A stretch of 64,000 nucleotides of DNA from Marinomonas ostreistagni (GCF_016461785.1 NZ_JAEMUH010000002.1:62001-126000), one strand, 5' to 3'. Positions 38,342 through 48,995 are shown, counted from the stretch's first letter. Translations and numbers: made by a program. The notes: a model not told the origin generated them from the sequence alone.

Positions 38342-39070
38342 CTATAGTGAGGCGATTTCTAATGTGTCATCCACTAATAGCACTTGCGCGGCATCTTTCC
38401 AAATAATTTTTTGCAGCGCATCGCTTAGCATGAAATTCCCTGCTATAGCGACCAATTCTGCTTCCATAGTTTTACAAAAAATACGAGCCGAGCTGTCACC
38501 TTTAACACCTGCTAAAGCACGTCCTCGCAAGGCTCCATAAATATGTATATTTCCCTCTGCCAAAACTTCTGCACCAGCGCTAACCTGTGAAAGAACAACC
38601 AAATCACCCTGAGCATAGATTTGCTGACCAGAGCGGACAGGTTTCGTTATAACTTTGGTAGGCTGAGTGACTTCACGCTCTTCTATTACAGTTTTAACAA
38701 CAACTTCTGGGTCTTGCGCTGGTGCCGGAGACTCATTTCTAAAATTAATACTGCGTGTATTAGAGTTAGGAAGAAGAGGCAACTCACAATCAAACCGCCA
38801 GCTCGGAATTGAGTCTTGTGCAGTCCGCCATCCAATCACAGCCAAGCCTAACTCTCGACACGACTTAATCAAGTCATTAAAAACATCTAAGGAAATTGAT
38901 ATAGCTTCATGGCTAATATCAATGATTAGTGGAGCTTGATCGAAAAACTGTGGCACTTGGGCTATTTTCTCTTCCAGCCCCTTAATAATTTGGCCTAGAT
39001 TAGATGTCCTCACCTCAAGTAAAACAGTGGTAACAACACTCCCTTTCAAACGAAAGTCAGTATCTGACAT
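38342..39070 (-). CDS. minC: Septum formation inhibitor MinC
   Basis: MinC blocks FtsZ polymerisation where MinD places it. The 242-residue protein has the N-terminal domain (about 1-110) and the C-terminal beta-helix (about 145-240) with VRSGQQIYAQGDLVVLSQVSAGAEVLAEGNIHIYG-type repeats around 145-180. It is preceded by AAGGAAAA and starts the min operon. The 269 bp upstream, shared with the end of sbcC, is AT-rich and includes a short inverted repeat at 39094-39109. Confidence 0.95.
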   Translation of the reverse strand: MSDTDFRLKGSVVTTVLLEVRTSNLGQIIKGLEEKIAQVPQFFDQAPLIIDISHEAISISLDVFNDLIKSCRELGLAVIGWRTAQDSIPSWRFDCELPLLPNSNTRSINFRNESPAPAQDPEVVVKTVIEEREVTQPTKVITKPVRSGQQIYAQGDLVVLSQVSAGAEVLAEGNIHIYGALRGRALAGVKGDSSARIFCKTMEAELVAIAGNFMLSDALQKIIWKDAAQVLLVDDTLEIASL

Positions 39071-39339
39071 TGAACGATTTTCCTTAGTTAAATCAACGCC
39101 ATAGCGTTCAATTCAAAAATATTGTAATAATGTGTTATTTTAACAACATACTGCTAGATTTGAAGTTAAAACTGACAAACAAATGTCAACTCTCATACTT
39201 ACGTGAACATATAGTACACTTGTGTGCAATTTAAACCAAACGCTTAACACACTGAATTTATTAAACTTTTACAAGTTATTTACAAGGTTCTTCTATCTTT
39301 TCTGGGGAAAAGTAAAGCGATTAAACTTTAGCAAGAAAA

Positions 39340-42300
39340 TCACCCGCGAAACGTTGACCCCAATGTCGACACCCCCAACCCTGCATGCTTGTTCACCTGC
39401 AATTGGACAGGAATTCGCTCTTTCAGTGCTTCTACATGACTGATTACGCCAATTGTTTTTCCTGAGCTGTTAAGGTGATCAAGTGCATCTAAAGCAATAT
39501 CTAAGGTTTCACTGTCTAAAGTACCAAAACCTTCATCAAGAAATAATGAATCAATAGAAGTTTTATGACTAACTAACTCAGAGAGAGAGACAGCAAGCGC
39601 CAAACTGACCAAGAATGACTCACCACCAGACAAGGTTTTGGTATCACGAGAAATATCCCCTTGCCATCCGTCAATAACCTCAAGAAACAACCCTTCACCT
39701 TTTTGACGCTTCAGTTGATAACGTCCGTGCAATGTCGATAAGTGACGATTAGCCAACCACACTAAATGATCCAATGTGACACTTTGGGCATAACGCCGAA
39801 AACGCGCGCCATCCGAAGACCCGATCAACCCATTTAAGTCATCTAACCATTCGAATGCTGCCTTTTCACTTGCGATTCGCTGCAACATGGTTTCACTAGA
39901 CAGCCGTTTTTGCTGTTCTGACTGAATCCGTTCAGCCAACTGCCCAAGCTCCACCAAGACTGATTGATAGGCTTTTTTTGCTTGATCATGCAACTCATTG
40001 AGCGCCTTTTCATCCTCGTAGGACCCTACATCAGGCAGTGTATCTTGCTTCAATTTATGAAGCTTAAGCTCTTCATTTGTCTGCATCTGTAATACCTGAC
40101 ACCGTTGAGCAAACATTTCAGCTTCTTTTATTCGGTCAGCTAATGCGTCTTGCTCCATTTGACTCATCAATGTTTGCTGCCACTGTGCTTGGCTATCAAA
40201 GCCATGTTCAGACAAGCGGGTCTGCCAACTGGACTGCAATACGACATTATCAGAGACAATTGTTTGAAGTTGGTTATCAGTTTGCGCTAAGCGTGCTGAA
40301 TGCTCTTTCAAATCAAGTTGATTCGTTGCAACCAGAGAACTTGCATTGTCTTTTTCTAATCGACCCTGTTCTACTTGCTCACTAATGGATGCGCGTTTCT
40401 GACTGACAGTCAGCCCCATTAATCCAGTGGCATATTTTTCATTAAGTTGCTCATAGTGGCGATTCAGAGCAATAAGCTGCTCCTGCTCACTTTCAAGCTG
40501 CACCTGAATCACGGACGACTGCTGACTGATTTGCTGTAAATGCCAGTCACTTTCAGAAACAACCTGATTAAGAGCTTGCACCTGCTGCTGCGCGCGATGC
40601 CATGATTCAAGTGATTGTTCGATGGCTGATATTTGCGGCAGGGATTCAAGCAACGTACTTTCAACGATTAGAGGCGCTATCTCTAGATACAGTCCCTGAA
40701 TCAATTTTTCGTAATCTGCCGTAGCCTCCAGCGACAATGCTTCCAGCTCCTTTTTCTTATCCGTTAGCTGTGTTCGTTGCTGTTCTATGTTTTGATTTTG
40801 ATATTGCTGCTGAGCCAACTCATGGTCAATTGCACCCAGTGACTCTAGTAATTGGCGATGCTGACGCTCAACCGTTTGATAGTATTTATTAGCATTCCTG
40901 TAATGCTGTTGTTTCGCCTGTAATGCTAAGACTTTATCTCTCAAGCTTTCCGTGTCGATAGATACCGCAGTCAAGCCTTCATACGCATTACAGTGACTTT
41001 CGATTGACAACTCTACATCGCTGATCGCTTGATCTAATGCTTCAATCCGACCGGCTAAATGAGCTAACTTAGTATGTTGCGCTTGTTGTGCAGAAGTCGT
41101 ACTCGAATGCGATATCTGGCATTGCTCTAAACGTTGCAGTAAAGCTTCATCTTTGGACTGAGATTCCACAGCAGAGAGATTATGATCCGAACTGCCACAT
41201 AAAGGACAAGGACAACCTGACTCAAGCAATTGGCGTTCCTTCTCCAAAATGCTAATGCGTTGCTGCAACTGCAGGCGCTGCTCAATATCTTCTATCTGCT
41301 GCGTGAGCGCCATTAACTTTTCTTCATCTGCCGCAAGAGAGGTTTGCACTACACGCTGCTGATCCACAAGCGTCTGGCGAGCAATAAGATGGTTTTGCAA
41401 CTGCTTATCGAGGCTCTGGTACTGCTCTGTCGCAGTTAACCATTGTTGAGTCGTGATGAGCTCCTGATCTAGCTTTTCTAATTCTTCCAGCCACTGCTCA
41501 TACGGCTTACCTTGTATCAATCGGTCAATTTCTGCTTTGGCTTCCGCCTCAGAGGTTAACAGTGCTTGCTTGCGCTGCTCAGTCTCAAGAAGTGCAGCCG
41601 CATTACTTTCCAACTGTTGCGTTAAAGCGTTCTGATCCACTTCTATTCTGGTCAAGTTTTCATTGAGCAATTGCTGCTGTTTTCGCAAGGATGAAGATCT
41701 ATGTGACTCTAATCGCCATTTCTCTAATAGCGACAAGGCCTTTTCCCCATCATGCCAGCAAGATAAGTAGACACGTTGAGCATTTATATTTTGCTCGGCT
41801 TGCTGTTTCTGATCCAAGTGATGCTTGTATTGCTGTTCAAATCGCACTTGTTCATCTTGCTTAGTAATATAGCGTTGCTGAGCAGAGGCTTTGTCGCGGG
41901 TAAGCTGTGCCAACTCTGACTCTATTGGTAACCATGTGGATTCAGCTTCTTGCTCAAATAGCTCCTGCGCGACCTTCTGCTGCTGCAACATCGCCTGAGA
42001 CATTGCTAGCTTTTGCTCTGAATCCGTCAGCCTTACTTGAACACTATTCAAAGCCTGTACGAGGTGATTTTTAGCTTCTTTCAACGCTTGTTCGTTAGCC
42101 AAACCTTTTTCAAGAGCGTTAAAGTCAGGCTCGATTTTTCGAGCCAAAACAGCGTGGGCTAAACGATCTTTCTCTGGCGCAAGCACGATAAGTTGCTCAT
42201 CAGCCTGCTCAGCATCTAACTTTTGCTGAGCTAATTTCTGTTCTAGGCGTGAACATTCACGATACCAGTCACTGACCTGCTCCAGGTTCGCCACATCACC

Positions 42301-43002
42301 TTGCAGTAATCCTTCCTGCTCCGCTATCGCTTGCTTTTGCTGTTGTAGAGCGATCCATTCGCTTTCATCCATCAGTTTATGACTTGCTTGGACAGCCTCC
42401 AGCTCTTTAATCTGGGCTTTCTGATCTCGATGTTTGTCAAACACGCATCGAGAAATGTCCGCGTATACCTCTGTCCCCGTTAGCTCTTCTAGTAACTCCG
42501 CGCGCTCATCGGTTCTGGCGTTAAGAAACGCCGCAAAACCACCTTGAGCTAACATCATTGAGCGGGTAAAACGGGCGAAGTCCAAACCAGTGATATCTGA
42601 TATTTGGCTGAGCTTGTGGGCAATCTTATCCGCTAAAATTGTGCCATCGGCCAATGACAGACTGCATTGAACAGGCTGCAGATTTCCATCAGCCTTGTTT
42701 CGGGCACGCTTCTGCTCCCAACTCGAAACGTAACGCTTACCTTTCACTTCAAACGCCACCTCCGCCGAACAAAAACCGGTATGACGTGTCATCACCTCAT
42801 TAGCGGATTGAGAAATATTCACTCGAGGTGTTTGGTGGTAAAGCGCCAAACATATGGCATCCAATAATGTGGATTTCCCCGCACCAGTGGGACCGGTGAT
42901 CGCAAAAATGCCAGCATCTCTAAAAGGCTCAGACTCGAAGTCAATAAACCATTTCCCCTTCAAGGAATTGAGATTTTCAAACCGTAACGAACAGATCTTC
43001 AT
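39340..43002 (-). CDS. sbcC: Exonuclease subunit SbcC
   Basis: SbcC is the SMC-like ATPase of the SbcCD nuclease, which cleaves DNA hairpins and protein-blocked ends. The 1220-residue protein has N-terminal Walker A GPTGAGKSTLLDAICLALYH (about 36-55), long coiled coils (about 190-590 and 620-1040) around a CPLCGS zinc hook near 600, and the C-terminal signature LSGGESFLVSLALA and Walker B SLFLDEGFGTLD. The length is larger than E. coli SbcC (1048). Its ATG overlaps the sbcD stop by 4 bp, with a GGAGG ribosome-binding site inside sbcD. Confidence 0.93.
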   Translation of the reverse strand: MKICSLRFENLNSLKGKWFIDFESEPFRDAGIFAITGPTGAGKSTLLDAICLALYHQTPRVNISQSANEVMTRHTGFCSAEVAFEVKGKRYVSSWEQKRARNKADGNLQPVQCSLSLADGTILADKIAHKLSQISDITGLDFARFTRSMMLAQGGFAAFLNARTDERAELLEELTGTEVYADISRCVFDKHRDQKAQIKELEAVQASHKLMDESEWIALQQQKQAIAEQEGLLQGDVANLEQVSDWYRECSRLEQKLAQQKLDAEQADEQLIVLAPEKDRLAHAVLARKIEPDFNALEKGLANEQALKEAKNHLVQALNSVQVRLTDSEQKLAMSQAMLQQQKVAQELFEQEAESTWLPIESELAQLTRDKASAQQRYITKQDEQVRFEQQYKHHLDQKQQAEQNINAQRVYLSCWHDGEKALSLLEKWRLESHRSSSLRKQQQLLNENLTRIEVDQNALTQQLESNAAALLETEQRKQALLTSEAEAKAEIDRLIQGKPYEQWLEELEKLDQELITTQQWLTATEQYQSLDKQLQNHLIARQTLVDQQRVVQTSLAADEEKLMALTQQIEDIEQRLQLQQRISILEKERQLLESGCPCPLCGSSDHNLSAVESQSKDEALLQRLEQCQISHSSTTSAQQAQHTKLAHLAGRIEALDQAISDVELSIESHCNAYEGLTAVSIDTESLRDKVLALQAKQQHYRNANKYYQTVERQHRQLLESLGAIDHELAQQQYQNQNIEQQRTQLTDKKKELEALSLEATADYEKLIQGLYLEIAPLIVESTLLESLPQISAIEQSLESWHRAQQQVQALNQVVSESDWHLQQISQQSSVIQVQLESEQEQLIALNRHYEQLNEKYATGLMGLTVSQKRASISEQVEQGRLEKDNASSLVATNQLDLKEHSARLAQTDNQLQTIVSDNVVLQSSWQTRLSEHGFDSQAQWQQTLMSQMEQDALADRIKEAEMFAQRCQVLQMQTNEELKLHKLKQDTLPDVGSYEDEKALNELHDQAKKAYQSVLVELGQLAERIQSEQQKRLSSETMLQRIASEKAAFEWLDDLNGLIGSSDGARFRRYAQSVTLDHLVWLANRHLSTLHGRYQLKRQKGEGLFLEVIDGWQGDISRDTKTLSGGESFLVSLALAVSLSELVSHKTSIDSLFLDEGFGTLDSETLDIALDALDHLNSSGKTIGVISHVEALKERIPVQLQVNKHAGLGVSTLGSTFRG

Positions 43003-44192
43003 GCCAAATCCTCCTGTTCATTGATGATTTGGCTTAACAAACTTTTCAATGTGCTCGCCCGATTGGGTTCAACGTCTTTTTCCGTAAGCAAACGCTCAAA
43101 TACCTCCATTGGAGTAATGTCTTCAAGAGTCGCCGTTTCACCGTCACCATCGAACAAAGTGGCTGTTTTACGGGTTCGCTGCACTTTGACGATGTCTATC
43201 GGGCGACCATCACAAAGCTCCGCTAGCTTTTCCTGAAATGGCCCCAAATTGATGTCTTCGTTAACTGTGATATCCAGCCAAACGGAGAGATTTTCGGTAT
43301 CTTCCAACGCTTCAATTTGCTTTAGCAGATGGGATCGATTACCTGACATTTGCATAAGCTTTCTAAATACCGGAATGGCAATTCGCTCAACGCTGTTCGA
43401 ATGCGTATCGTAGATGCAAACAGATTTTGGGCTGTTTGCCTCATCAAAACTCATCGGCATCGGGGAACCTGAATAACGCCAGTTAGAGTTTCCACCAACA
43501 GGCATAGGTTTATGAATATGGCCAAGCGCTAAATAATCGAAAGACGGCAACAAACTTGGCGATAGCGATTCCAAATTGCCAACGTAGATATCACGAACCG
43601 ATTCGGTCTTTTCGCCTCCCACCATGGTTAAGTGGCCAGTCCCAATAATGGGAACTTCATCATTCATAGATTTAGCCAAATCATATTGTTGCTGGTAGTA
43701 CAGCTGTATTTGATCCGCCAATTGAAGTCTTTTATCTGTGCCCGACTGCCCGGCTTCATAACGGACCATATCGCGAGCCCGTAGGAATGGGATGGCACAT
43801 ATCAAAGCGCCCACATTCCCAGAACCGTCTTTTAATTCTATGATGGCTTCAGATCCATTTTGCCAAGCAGGCTGCGTCACCACATAAGTATCTAACGTCG
43901 TTAATAAATTTTTGCTTTCATTGAGCACACTCACAGAATCATGATTACCAGCTACCACGATAAACACACATTTTAGGGCATGCAAACGCAGGACACACTC
44001 ATGGTACATCTCACGGGCGTAACTAGGAGGCGTGGAGGTATCAAAGACATCACCCGCTAAAATAACGGCTTCTATGTCATGTTCCGTAACAGTGTTTGCC
44101 AACCATTCAATGAACAATCGGTGTTCTTCAAGGCGGCTTTTACCCATAAAATTTTGGCCTAAGTGCCAATCTGAAGTATGTAGAATTTTCAT
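42999..44192 (-). CDS. sbcD: Exonuclease subunit SbcD
   Basis: SbcD is the Mn-dependent nuclease of SbcCD (Mre11 family). The 397-residue protein has phosphoesterase motifs HTSDWHLGQ (about 5-13), GDVFDTSTPP, VVAGNHDSV and the later GTGHLTM and LGHIHKP. It overlaps the upstream ferredoxin-like gene by one base (TAATG) and sbcC by four bases. The order is the usual sbcD before sbcC. Confidence 0.95.
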   Translation of the reverse strand: MKILHTSDWHLGQNFMGKSRLEEHRLFIEWLANTVTEHDIEAVILAGDVFDTSTPPSYAREMYHECVLRLHALKCVFIVVAGNHDSVSVLNESKNLLTTLDTYVVTQPAWQNGSEAIIELKDGSGNVGALICAIPFLRARDMVRYEAGQSGTDKRLQLADQIQLYYQQQYDLAKSMNDEVPIIGTGHLTMVGGEKTESVRDIYVGNLESLSPSLLPSFDYLALGHIHKPMPVGGNSNWRYSGSPMPMSFDEANSPKSVCIYDTHSNSVERIAIPVFRKLMQMSGNRSHLLKQIEALEDTENLSVWLDITVNEDINLGPFQEKLAELCDGRPIDIVKVQRTRKTATLFDGDGETATLEDITPMEVFERLLTEKDVEPNRASTLKSLLSQIINEQEDLA

Positions 44193-44932
44193 TAATTTGA
44201 ATGTGTCATAAAGGTGATGTCTGCAACACGGCAGCGACTCGCCGCTAACCAGTCTTCTAGGGAGTCTTTTGAAACAGGCTGATCGTTAAGAATTAAAGCC
44301 TTATCGAAACGCTGAAATGCTAATGTCTTAGAAGGTAATGACAGATCAATGGCCTCAAGCATTGGAGAGTGGCTAACGCCATATTGTTGTAGCGCATCAG
44401 CAAAGTTCTGCGCTAGAGCTCGATTGTCCGCAGAAAACAACAGCAAGTGAGTCGCGGATATATCGATCGTCGCCCGTTGTGCGCCTTGTTCAATCAACAA
44501 CTCTGATAGACGCTCTTGAAACGCTAACGGAAAATAAAAAGCAAGCGCTTCGCCTGCGGTGCTACAACACACAGAGCGACCAATATGATCGCCAAGCTGC
44601 CATCGAAACACAGCCCCCAAGGGGAGACTAACAGGGCAATGTGCTTTTACTTTACCCCAATGATCAGATAAAACTTCACAGGAATAATTCTCTAGTGCAA
44701 TGGTAAATCGCTGGTTTGGCTTTGATGATAAAGACATATCATCTTGAACCGTCTGCTGGCAGCTCAAGATAGAATCACCAACCAATGGGTATAATCGACA
44801 GCTGCCGCAAGCGCCCGCAAGGCAACTATGAGAAACCATTACCCCGCGCTGTAGCAATCCAGATAAAAGATTATCCCCTACGGGCACGATGTACTCATGC
44901 CCGTCAAGGTTGATGCGACAGCCGTTACTCAT
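44192..44932 (-). CDS. 2Fe-2S ferredoxin-domain protein with unassigned C-terminal region
   Basis: The N-terminal part (about 1-85) is a plant-type 2Fe-2S ferredoxin domain with cysteines at 37, 42, 45 and 58 (SCLAGACGSCRL then LSC). The remaining 160 residues (about 86-246) are not a flavin or NAD domain that I recognise; they hold a few hydrophobic strands and end in TFMTHSN. An electron-transfer partner or a truncated reductase is possible. The gene is coupled by ATGA to pepD upstream and by one base to sbcD downstream, which is unusual for a redox protein. Confidence 0.75.
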   Translation of the reverse strand: MSNGCRINLDGHEYIVPVGDNLLSGLLQRGVMVSHSCLAGACGSCRLYPLVGDSILSCQQTVQDDMSLSSKPNQRFTIALENYSCEVLSDHWGKVKAHCPVSLPLGAVFRWQLGDHIGRSVCCSTAGEALAFYFPLAFQERLSELLIEQGAQRATIDISATHLLLFSADNRALAQNFADALQQYGVSHSPMLEAIDLSLPSKTLAFQRFDKALILNDQPVSKDSLEDWLAASRCRVADITFMTHSN

Positions 44933-46407
44933 ACGGCATCAATTGTCGGTGTCTTAGCTAATAGCGCAACCAATATATCCCAGAATTCGCCCACTGAGCT
45001 GATTTCCATACGCTCAGATGGAGAATGGGCGCCACGTATGTTTGGGCCAAAGGAAACCATTTCCATACCTGGGTACTTTGCACCGATAATGCCACATTCA
45101 AGTCCCGCGTGAATCACTTTAACGGTTGGTGTAAAACCCATGACTTCCTGATGTACGGCATCAAATTGCTTCAGCAAAGTTGACTCAGGCTCTGGTTTCC
45201 AGCCTGGGTAGCCATTTTCCAACAATACTTCACAGCCGATTAGAGCAAATGGTGCTTTCGCAACATTTGCCAAGTATTCAGTCTGACTGTCTACTAAAGA
45301 ACGAACTAATAAGCATCCAGAAAAACTCATAGAGTCATTTTCTTCATGCAAACGAATCACCCCAAAGTTGCAGGAGGTTTCGACAACCCCTTGTAATGTT
45401 GGAGACATACGATGAACACCATTTGGGGCACACAACATGGCTTGAATCAATTGATTCTGTACAGAGGCAGGCAAGTGCGCCGCGGTATTAGTCGGCTGTA
45501 GGGAAATAGATAGATTTGGATCAGTGTCTGCAAACTCATCCTTAATGATTTGAGCTTGTTCAGAAAACCAAGACTGAACCTTACTACGATCGGAAGATTG
45601 CACCTGTAGCACAGCAAATGCATCGCGTGCGATTGCATTGCGAAGGGTGCCACCATTTAGCTCTGATAAGCCGAAATCCACCTCAGCTCCAAGACTATTC
45701 AATAAGCGCACTAGCAAAACATTGGCATTCGCCAAGCCTTTATTGATATCCAAGCCAGAGTGACCACCTTTTAATCCAGAGATGGTAACCTTAAATGCTG
45801 TATCAAACTGATGATTCACTTCAGAAGCGAAACGGTGACTGACATTAATATCTATCCCACCGGCACAGCCGATGTATACGTCGCCACGATCCTCAGAATC
45901 CAAGTTAAGCATTCGTTTGCCTTTTAGGATGCCCTCTTCTAATTGTGCTGCACCACGTAAACTGGTTTCTTCTTCAATGGTAAAAACGGCTTCCAGTGGA
46001 CCATGGGCAATTTCTTGGCTTTCTAAAACTGCCAAGATAGCTGCCACACCGATGCCATTATCAGCACCTAATGTTGTGCCCTTAGCGTGGACCCAACCCT
46101 CTTTTTCGTAGGTATGTATAGGATCCGTTTCGAAGTTGTGATTTGAATCCGATTCTTTCTGTGCCACCATATCAAGATGGCCTTGAAGTACCACTGTTTC
46201 GCGATCTTCCATGCCAACTGTCGCGGCTTTATAAATAATCAAATTACCAGCAGTATCGATATAAGGTGTTAAACCAAGCGTTTGCGCCCAGTTAAATAAA
46301 TAATCGCGTAATGCCTTCTCATGAAAGGATGGACGTGGAATATCACACAGTACACGAAATTGTCGCCATACCGCTTGTGGCGCTAAAGACTCCAACCATT
46401 GATTCAT
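44929..46407 (-). CDS. pepD: Aminoacyl-histidine dipeptidase PepD (M20 family)
   Basis: PepD is a zinc dipeptidase that hydrolyses Xaa-His dipeptides in the cytoplasm. The 492-residue protein has LQGHLDMVAQKE (zinc ligand His/Asp, about 76-87), GADNGIGVAAIL, the EEETSLRGA glutamates and the C-terminal IHAGLECGIIGAKYPGMEMVSFG region. It starts a run of four genes in which each stop overlaps the next start (pepD, 2Fe-2S, sbcD, sbcC). Its ribosome-binding site is GGAG. Confidence 0.95.
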   Translation of the reverse strand: MNQWLESLAPQAVWRQFRVLCDIPRPSFHEKALRDYLFNWAQTLGLTPYIDTAGNLIIYKAATVGMEDRETVVLQGHLDMVAQKESDSNHNFETDPIHTYEKEGWVHAKGTTLGADNGIGVAAILAVLESQEIAHGPLEAVFTIEEETSLRGAAQLEEGILKGKRMLNLDSEDRGDVYIGCAGGIDINVSHRFASEVNHQFDTAFKVTISGLKGGHSGLDINKGLANANVLLVRLLNSLGAEVDFGLSELNGGTLRNAIARDAFAVLQVQSSDRSKVQSWFSEQAQIIKDEFADTDPNLSISLQPTNTAAHLPASVQNQLIQAMLCAPNGVHRMSPTLQGVVETSCNFGVIRLHEENDSMSFSGCLLVRSLVDSQTEYLANVAKAPFALIGCEVLLENGYPGWKPEPESTLLKQFDAVHQEVMGFTPTVKVIHAGLECGIIGAKYPGMEMVSFGPNIRGAHSPSERMEISSVGEFWDILVALLAKTPTIDAV

Positions 46408-46427
46408 ACTTCTACTTCTCCAAATAA

Positions 46428-46460
46428 ATAAGCCGCTTAATAGTGCATTAAGCGGCTTAT
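46428..46460 (-). terminator. Terminator after gorA
   Basis: A 14-bp perfect stem (ATAAGCCGCTTAAT) with a 5-base loop lies 16 bp after the gorA stop, between it and pepD. The T-tract on the minus strand is short (TTATTT). Confidence 0.7.
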
Positions 46461-46476
46461 AGACTTTATGTTGTAC

Positions 46477-47835
46477 TTATCGTTTTTTCAACGACCCAGC
46501 CGAAAAGGTGACAAACTCTTCTGCGCTGGTAGGATGAACGCCAACGGTGCTATCAAAATGCGCTTTGGTTGCCCCTGCCTTAATAGCAATGCCCAAACCT
46601 TGAATGATTTCGCCCGCATAATCACCGACCATATGCGCCCCTAGAACCTTATCCGTGCTGCGATCAACTACTAGCTTCATAAAGCTGCGCTCTTGAGCGC
46701 CCGAAAGCGTGTGCTTCATTGCACGAAAATCCGTCTGGTATACATCAATTTCATGGCCCCTTTTATCCGCTTCTTGTTCAGATAAACCAACAGTGCCAAT
46801 CGGTGGCTGCGAGAACACTGCCGTCGGGATATTATCGTAATCAAAATTGGGCTCAATCCCATCAAACCAATACCCAATCAGCGCCATCGCTTCTTTAATC
46901 GCAACAGGGGTAAGTTGAACTCGATCCGTTACATCACCAATGGCATACACAGAATCCACCGAGCTTTGGTAACGATCATTGACAATGATGGCACCATTTT
47001 TAGCTGTTTCTATCCCCACTGCGTCTAAGTTTAACGAGCTTGTATTAGGAACACGTCCTGTTGCATACAAGACTTCATCGAACATCAGGACACGGCCGTC
47101 TTTTAGAGTTACTTGTTTCTGGCCATCTTTAGCTTCAATCTTTTCAACATCGCTGTTTAATTCGACATTCACACCTGCTCGAGTGTATTCATTTGAAGCG
47201 AAATTACGAACATCTTCATCGAAACCACGCAACAATTTGTCACCACGGTACATCAGCGTTGTTTCGACACCTAAACCATTACAGATACCAGCAAACTCAA
47301 CCGCAATATAGCCGCCGCCCACCACTAAAATGGACTTTGGCAGTTTTTCTAGGAAAAACATGTCATCGGAGACAAGAACAAGGTCATTGCCAGAGAACTC
47401 TGGCACAAATGGTTTCGCGCCAACAGCAATCAAAATTCGTTCAGCCGTTATCAGCTCATCTCCAACTTTGACGGTATGCGCATCGACTAGCTCACCATAA
47501 CCTTGATGAATCGTTACACCAGGATTTTCTAACAAATTTTTATAAATTCCGTTCAGGCGCTCGATCTCTTTGGTTTTGTTATCGCGTAAGGTTGCCCAAT
47601 CGAAAGCAGGCTTCTCAAAACTCCAACCATAACCTTTTGCCTGCTCTGTAACGTGACTAAATTCCGAACCATAGACAAACAGTTTTTTGGGAACACAGCC
47701 TATATTGACACAAGTTCCACCTAAGGCTTGGGATTCAGCAACGCCCACTTTAAACCCTTTTGAGGCAGCAACTCGACTGGCACGCACACCGCCTGAACCA
47801 GCACCGATGACAAATAGGTCATATTGATATTCCAT
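46477..47835 (-). CDS. gorA: Glutathione-disulfide reductase Gor
   Basis: Glutathione reductase keeps glutathione reduced with NADPH. The 452-residue flavoprotein has the FAD site GAGSGGVRASRVAA (about 11-24), the redox pair in GGTCVNIGCVPKKL (about 40-53), the NADPH site VVGGGYIAVEFAGI (about 170) and the C-terminal dimer domain ending in GVHPTSAEEFVTF. It is preceded by AAAGG and is divergent from xthA, sharing 170 bp. Confidence 0.95.
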   Translation of the reverse strand: MEYQYDLFVIGAGSGGVRASRVAASKGFKVGVAESQALGGTCVNIGCVPKKLFVYGSEFSHVTEQAKGYGWSFEKPAFDWATLRDNKTKEIERLNGIYKNLLENPGVTIHQGYGELVDAHTVKVGDELITAERILIAVGAKPFVPEFSGNDLVLVSDDMFFLEKLPKSILVVGGGYIAVEFAGICNGLGVETTLMYRGDKLLRGFDEDVRNFASNEYTRAGVNVELNSDVEKIEAKDGQKQVTLKDGRVLMFDEVLYATGRVPNTSSLNLDAVGIETAKNGAIIVNDRYQSSVDSVYAIGDVTDRVQLTPVAIKEAMALIGYWFDGIEPNFDYDNIPTAVFSQPPIGTVGLSEQEADKRGHEIDVYQTDFRAMKHTLSGAQERSFMKLVVDRSTDKVLGAHMVGDYAGEIIQGLGIAIKAGATKAHFDSTVGVHPTSAEEFVTFSAGSLKKR

Positions 47836-48005
47836 TGTTAATACCTTTGTAAAGTAATGTATATTGGTTAAGTTGGGCTGAATGCCACCAATTTCAATAG
47901 TTGGGCAACAAGAGCGCCACTAGTTCCAAAAAGTTAATATTGTCAATACGACTTTAATCTGTAACTATTCAAAAAATTAATAGCTTGGTCTGGATTGCCT
48001 TAAAA

Positions 48006-48815
48006 ATGAAAGTAGTATCCTTCAATATAAATGGATTGCGTGCACGGCCTCATCAAATAGAGGAATTAGTTGCTACACAACAGCCTGACATCATTGGTTT
48101 ACAAGAAATCAAAGTTCATGATGAAGCATTTCCACACGAAATTCCTGAATCAGTTGGGTACCACGCTTATCACTTTGGACAAAAGTCACATTATGGCGTT
48201 GCTATTTTTAGTAAGCAGCCTGCAACAAAAGTGGAATATGGATTCCCTACTGATGATGAAGAAGCTCAACGCCGTATGATCATCGCCACGTTCGATACTG
48301 AGTCTGGGCCTTTAAAAGTGATCAATGGCTATTTCCCTCAGGGTGAAAATAGAGATCACGAGACGAAGTTCCCTGCGAAGCGAAAGTTCTACCAAGACCT
48401 GATGAATTATCTGGAGCAACACACTGCAGATGAACAGATCGTTGTCATGGGGGACTTTAATATTTCAGCACAAGATAATGATATTGGTATTGGCGAACAA
48501 AATGCTAAACGCTGGTTAAGAACGGGAAAATGTAGCTTTTTGCCGGAAGAACGAGAGTGGTTTGATAAGCTACTAAATTGGGGATTAATTGACACTTATC
48601 GTTACCATAACCCAACAGATAATTCATTATTTAGCTGGTTTGACTATCGCTCAAAAGGTTTTGATGATTCACCAAAGAGGGGCCTTCGCATTGATGGTGT
48701 TCTGGCAACAGAGCCATTGATAAAGCGTCTTTTAACAACGGGAATTGATTACCACATACGGAGCCAGGAAAAGCCATCCGATCACGCTCCTATATGGGCA
48801 GATTTTAATATTTGA
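48006..48815 (+). CDS. xthA: Exodeoxyribonuclease III XthA
   Basis: XthA is the major AP endonuclease and 3'-phosphatase of base-excision repair. The 269-residue protein has the EEP-fold motifs NINGLRARP (about 6-14), LQEIKVHDE (about 32-40), [26 protein letters not shown] and, at the C-terminus, RIDGVL and [11 protein letters not shown] chose the ATG at 48006 ([10 protein letters not shown]); a TTG at 47985 is in frame but unusual. It is divergent from gorA. No SD is clear. Confidence 0.94.
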   Translation: MKVVSFNINGLRARPHQIEELVATQQPDIIGLQEIKVHDEAFPHEIPESVGYHAYHFGQKSHYGVAIFSKQPATKVEYGFPTDDEEAQRRMIIATFDTESGPLKVINGYFPQGENRDHETKFPAKRKFYQDLMNYLEQHTADEQIVVMGDFNISAQDNDIGIGEQNAKRWLRTGKCSFLPEEREWFDKLLNWGLIDTYRYHNPTDNSLFSWFDYRSKGFDDSPKRGLRIDGVLATEPLIKRLLTTGIDYHIRSQEKPSDHAPIWADFNI

Positions 48816-48995
48816 TGATGCTTTTTTAATCAGCTGCATTAGACTGAGGGATAAGACGCTATCCTACTGCTTGTACGTAGACTACCCCCAGTTTTATCCA
48901 CAATGAATGTGGATTGTTTATTTCACAATGAGGATTTGCTATAAAAGCAAGACTCATTCGCATTAATTTTTATAAATACATAACGAAAATACACC

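Noticed and set aside
39071..39339. The 269 bp AT-rich gap between sbcC and minC as a possible gene or origin
   Set aside because: Short frames only; no DnaA-box cluster or iterons seen. It most likely holds the minC promoter.
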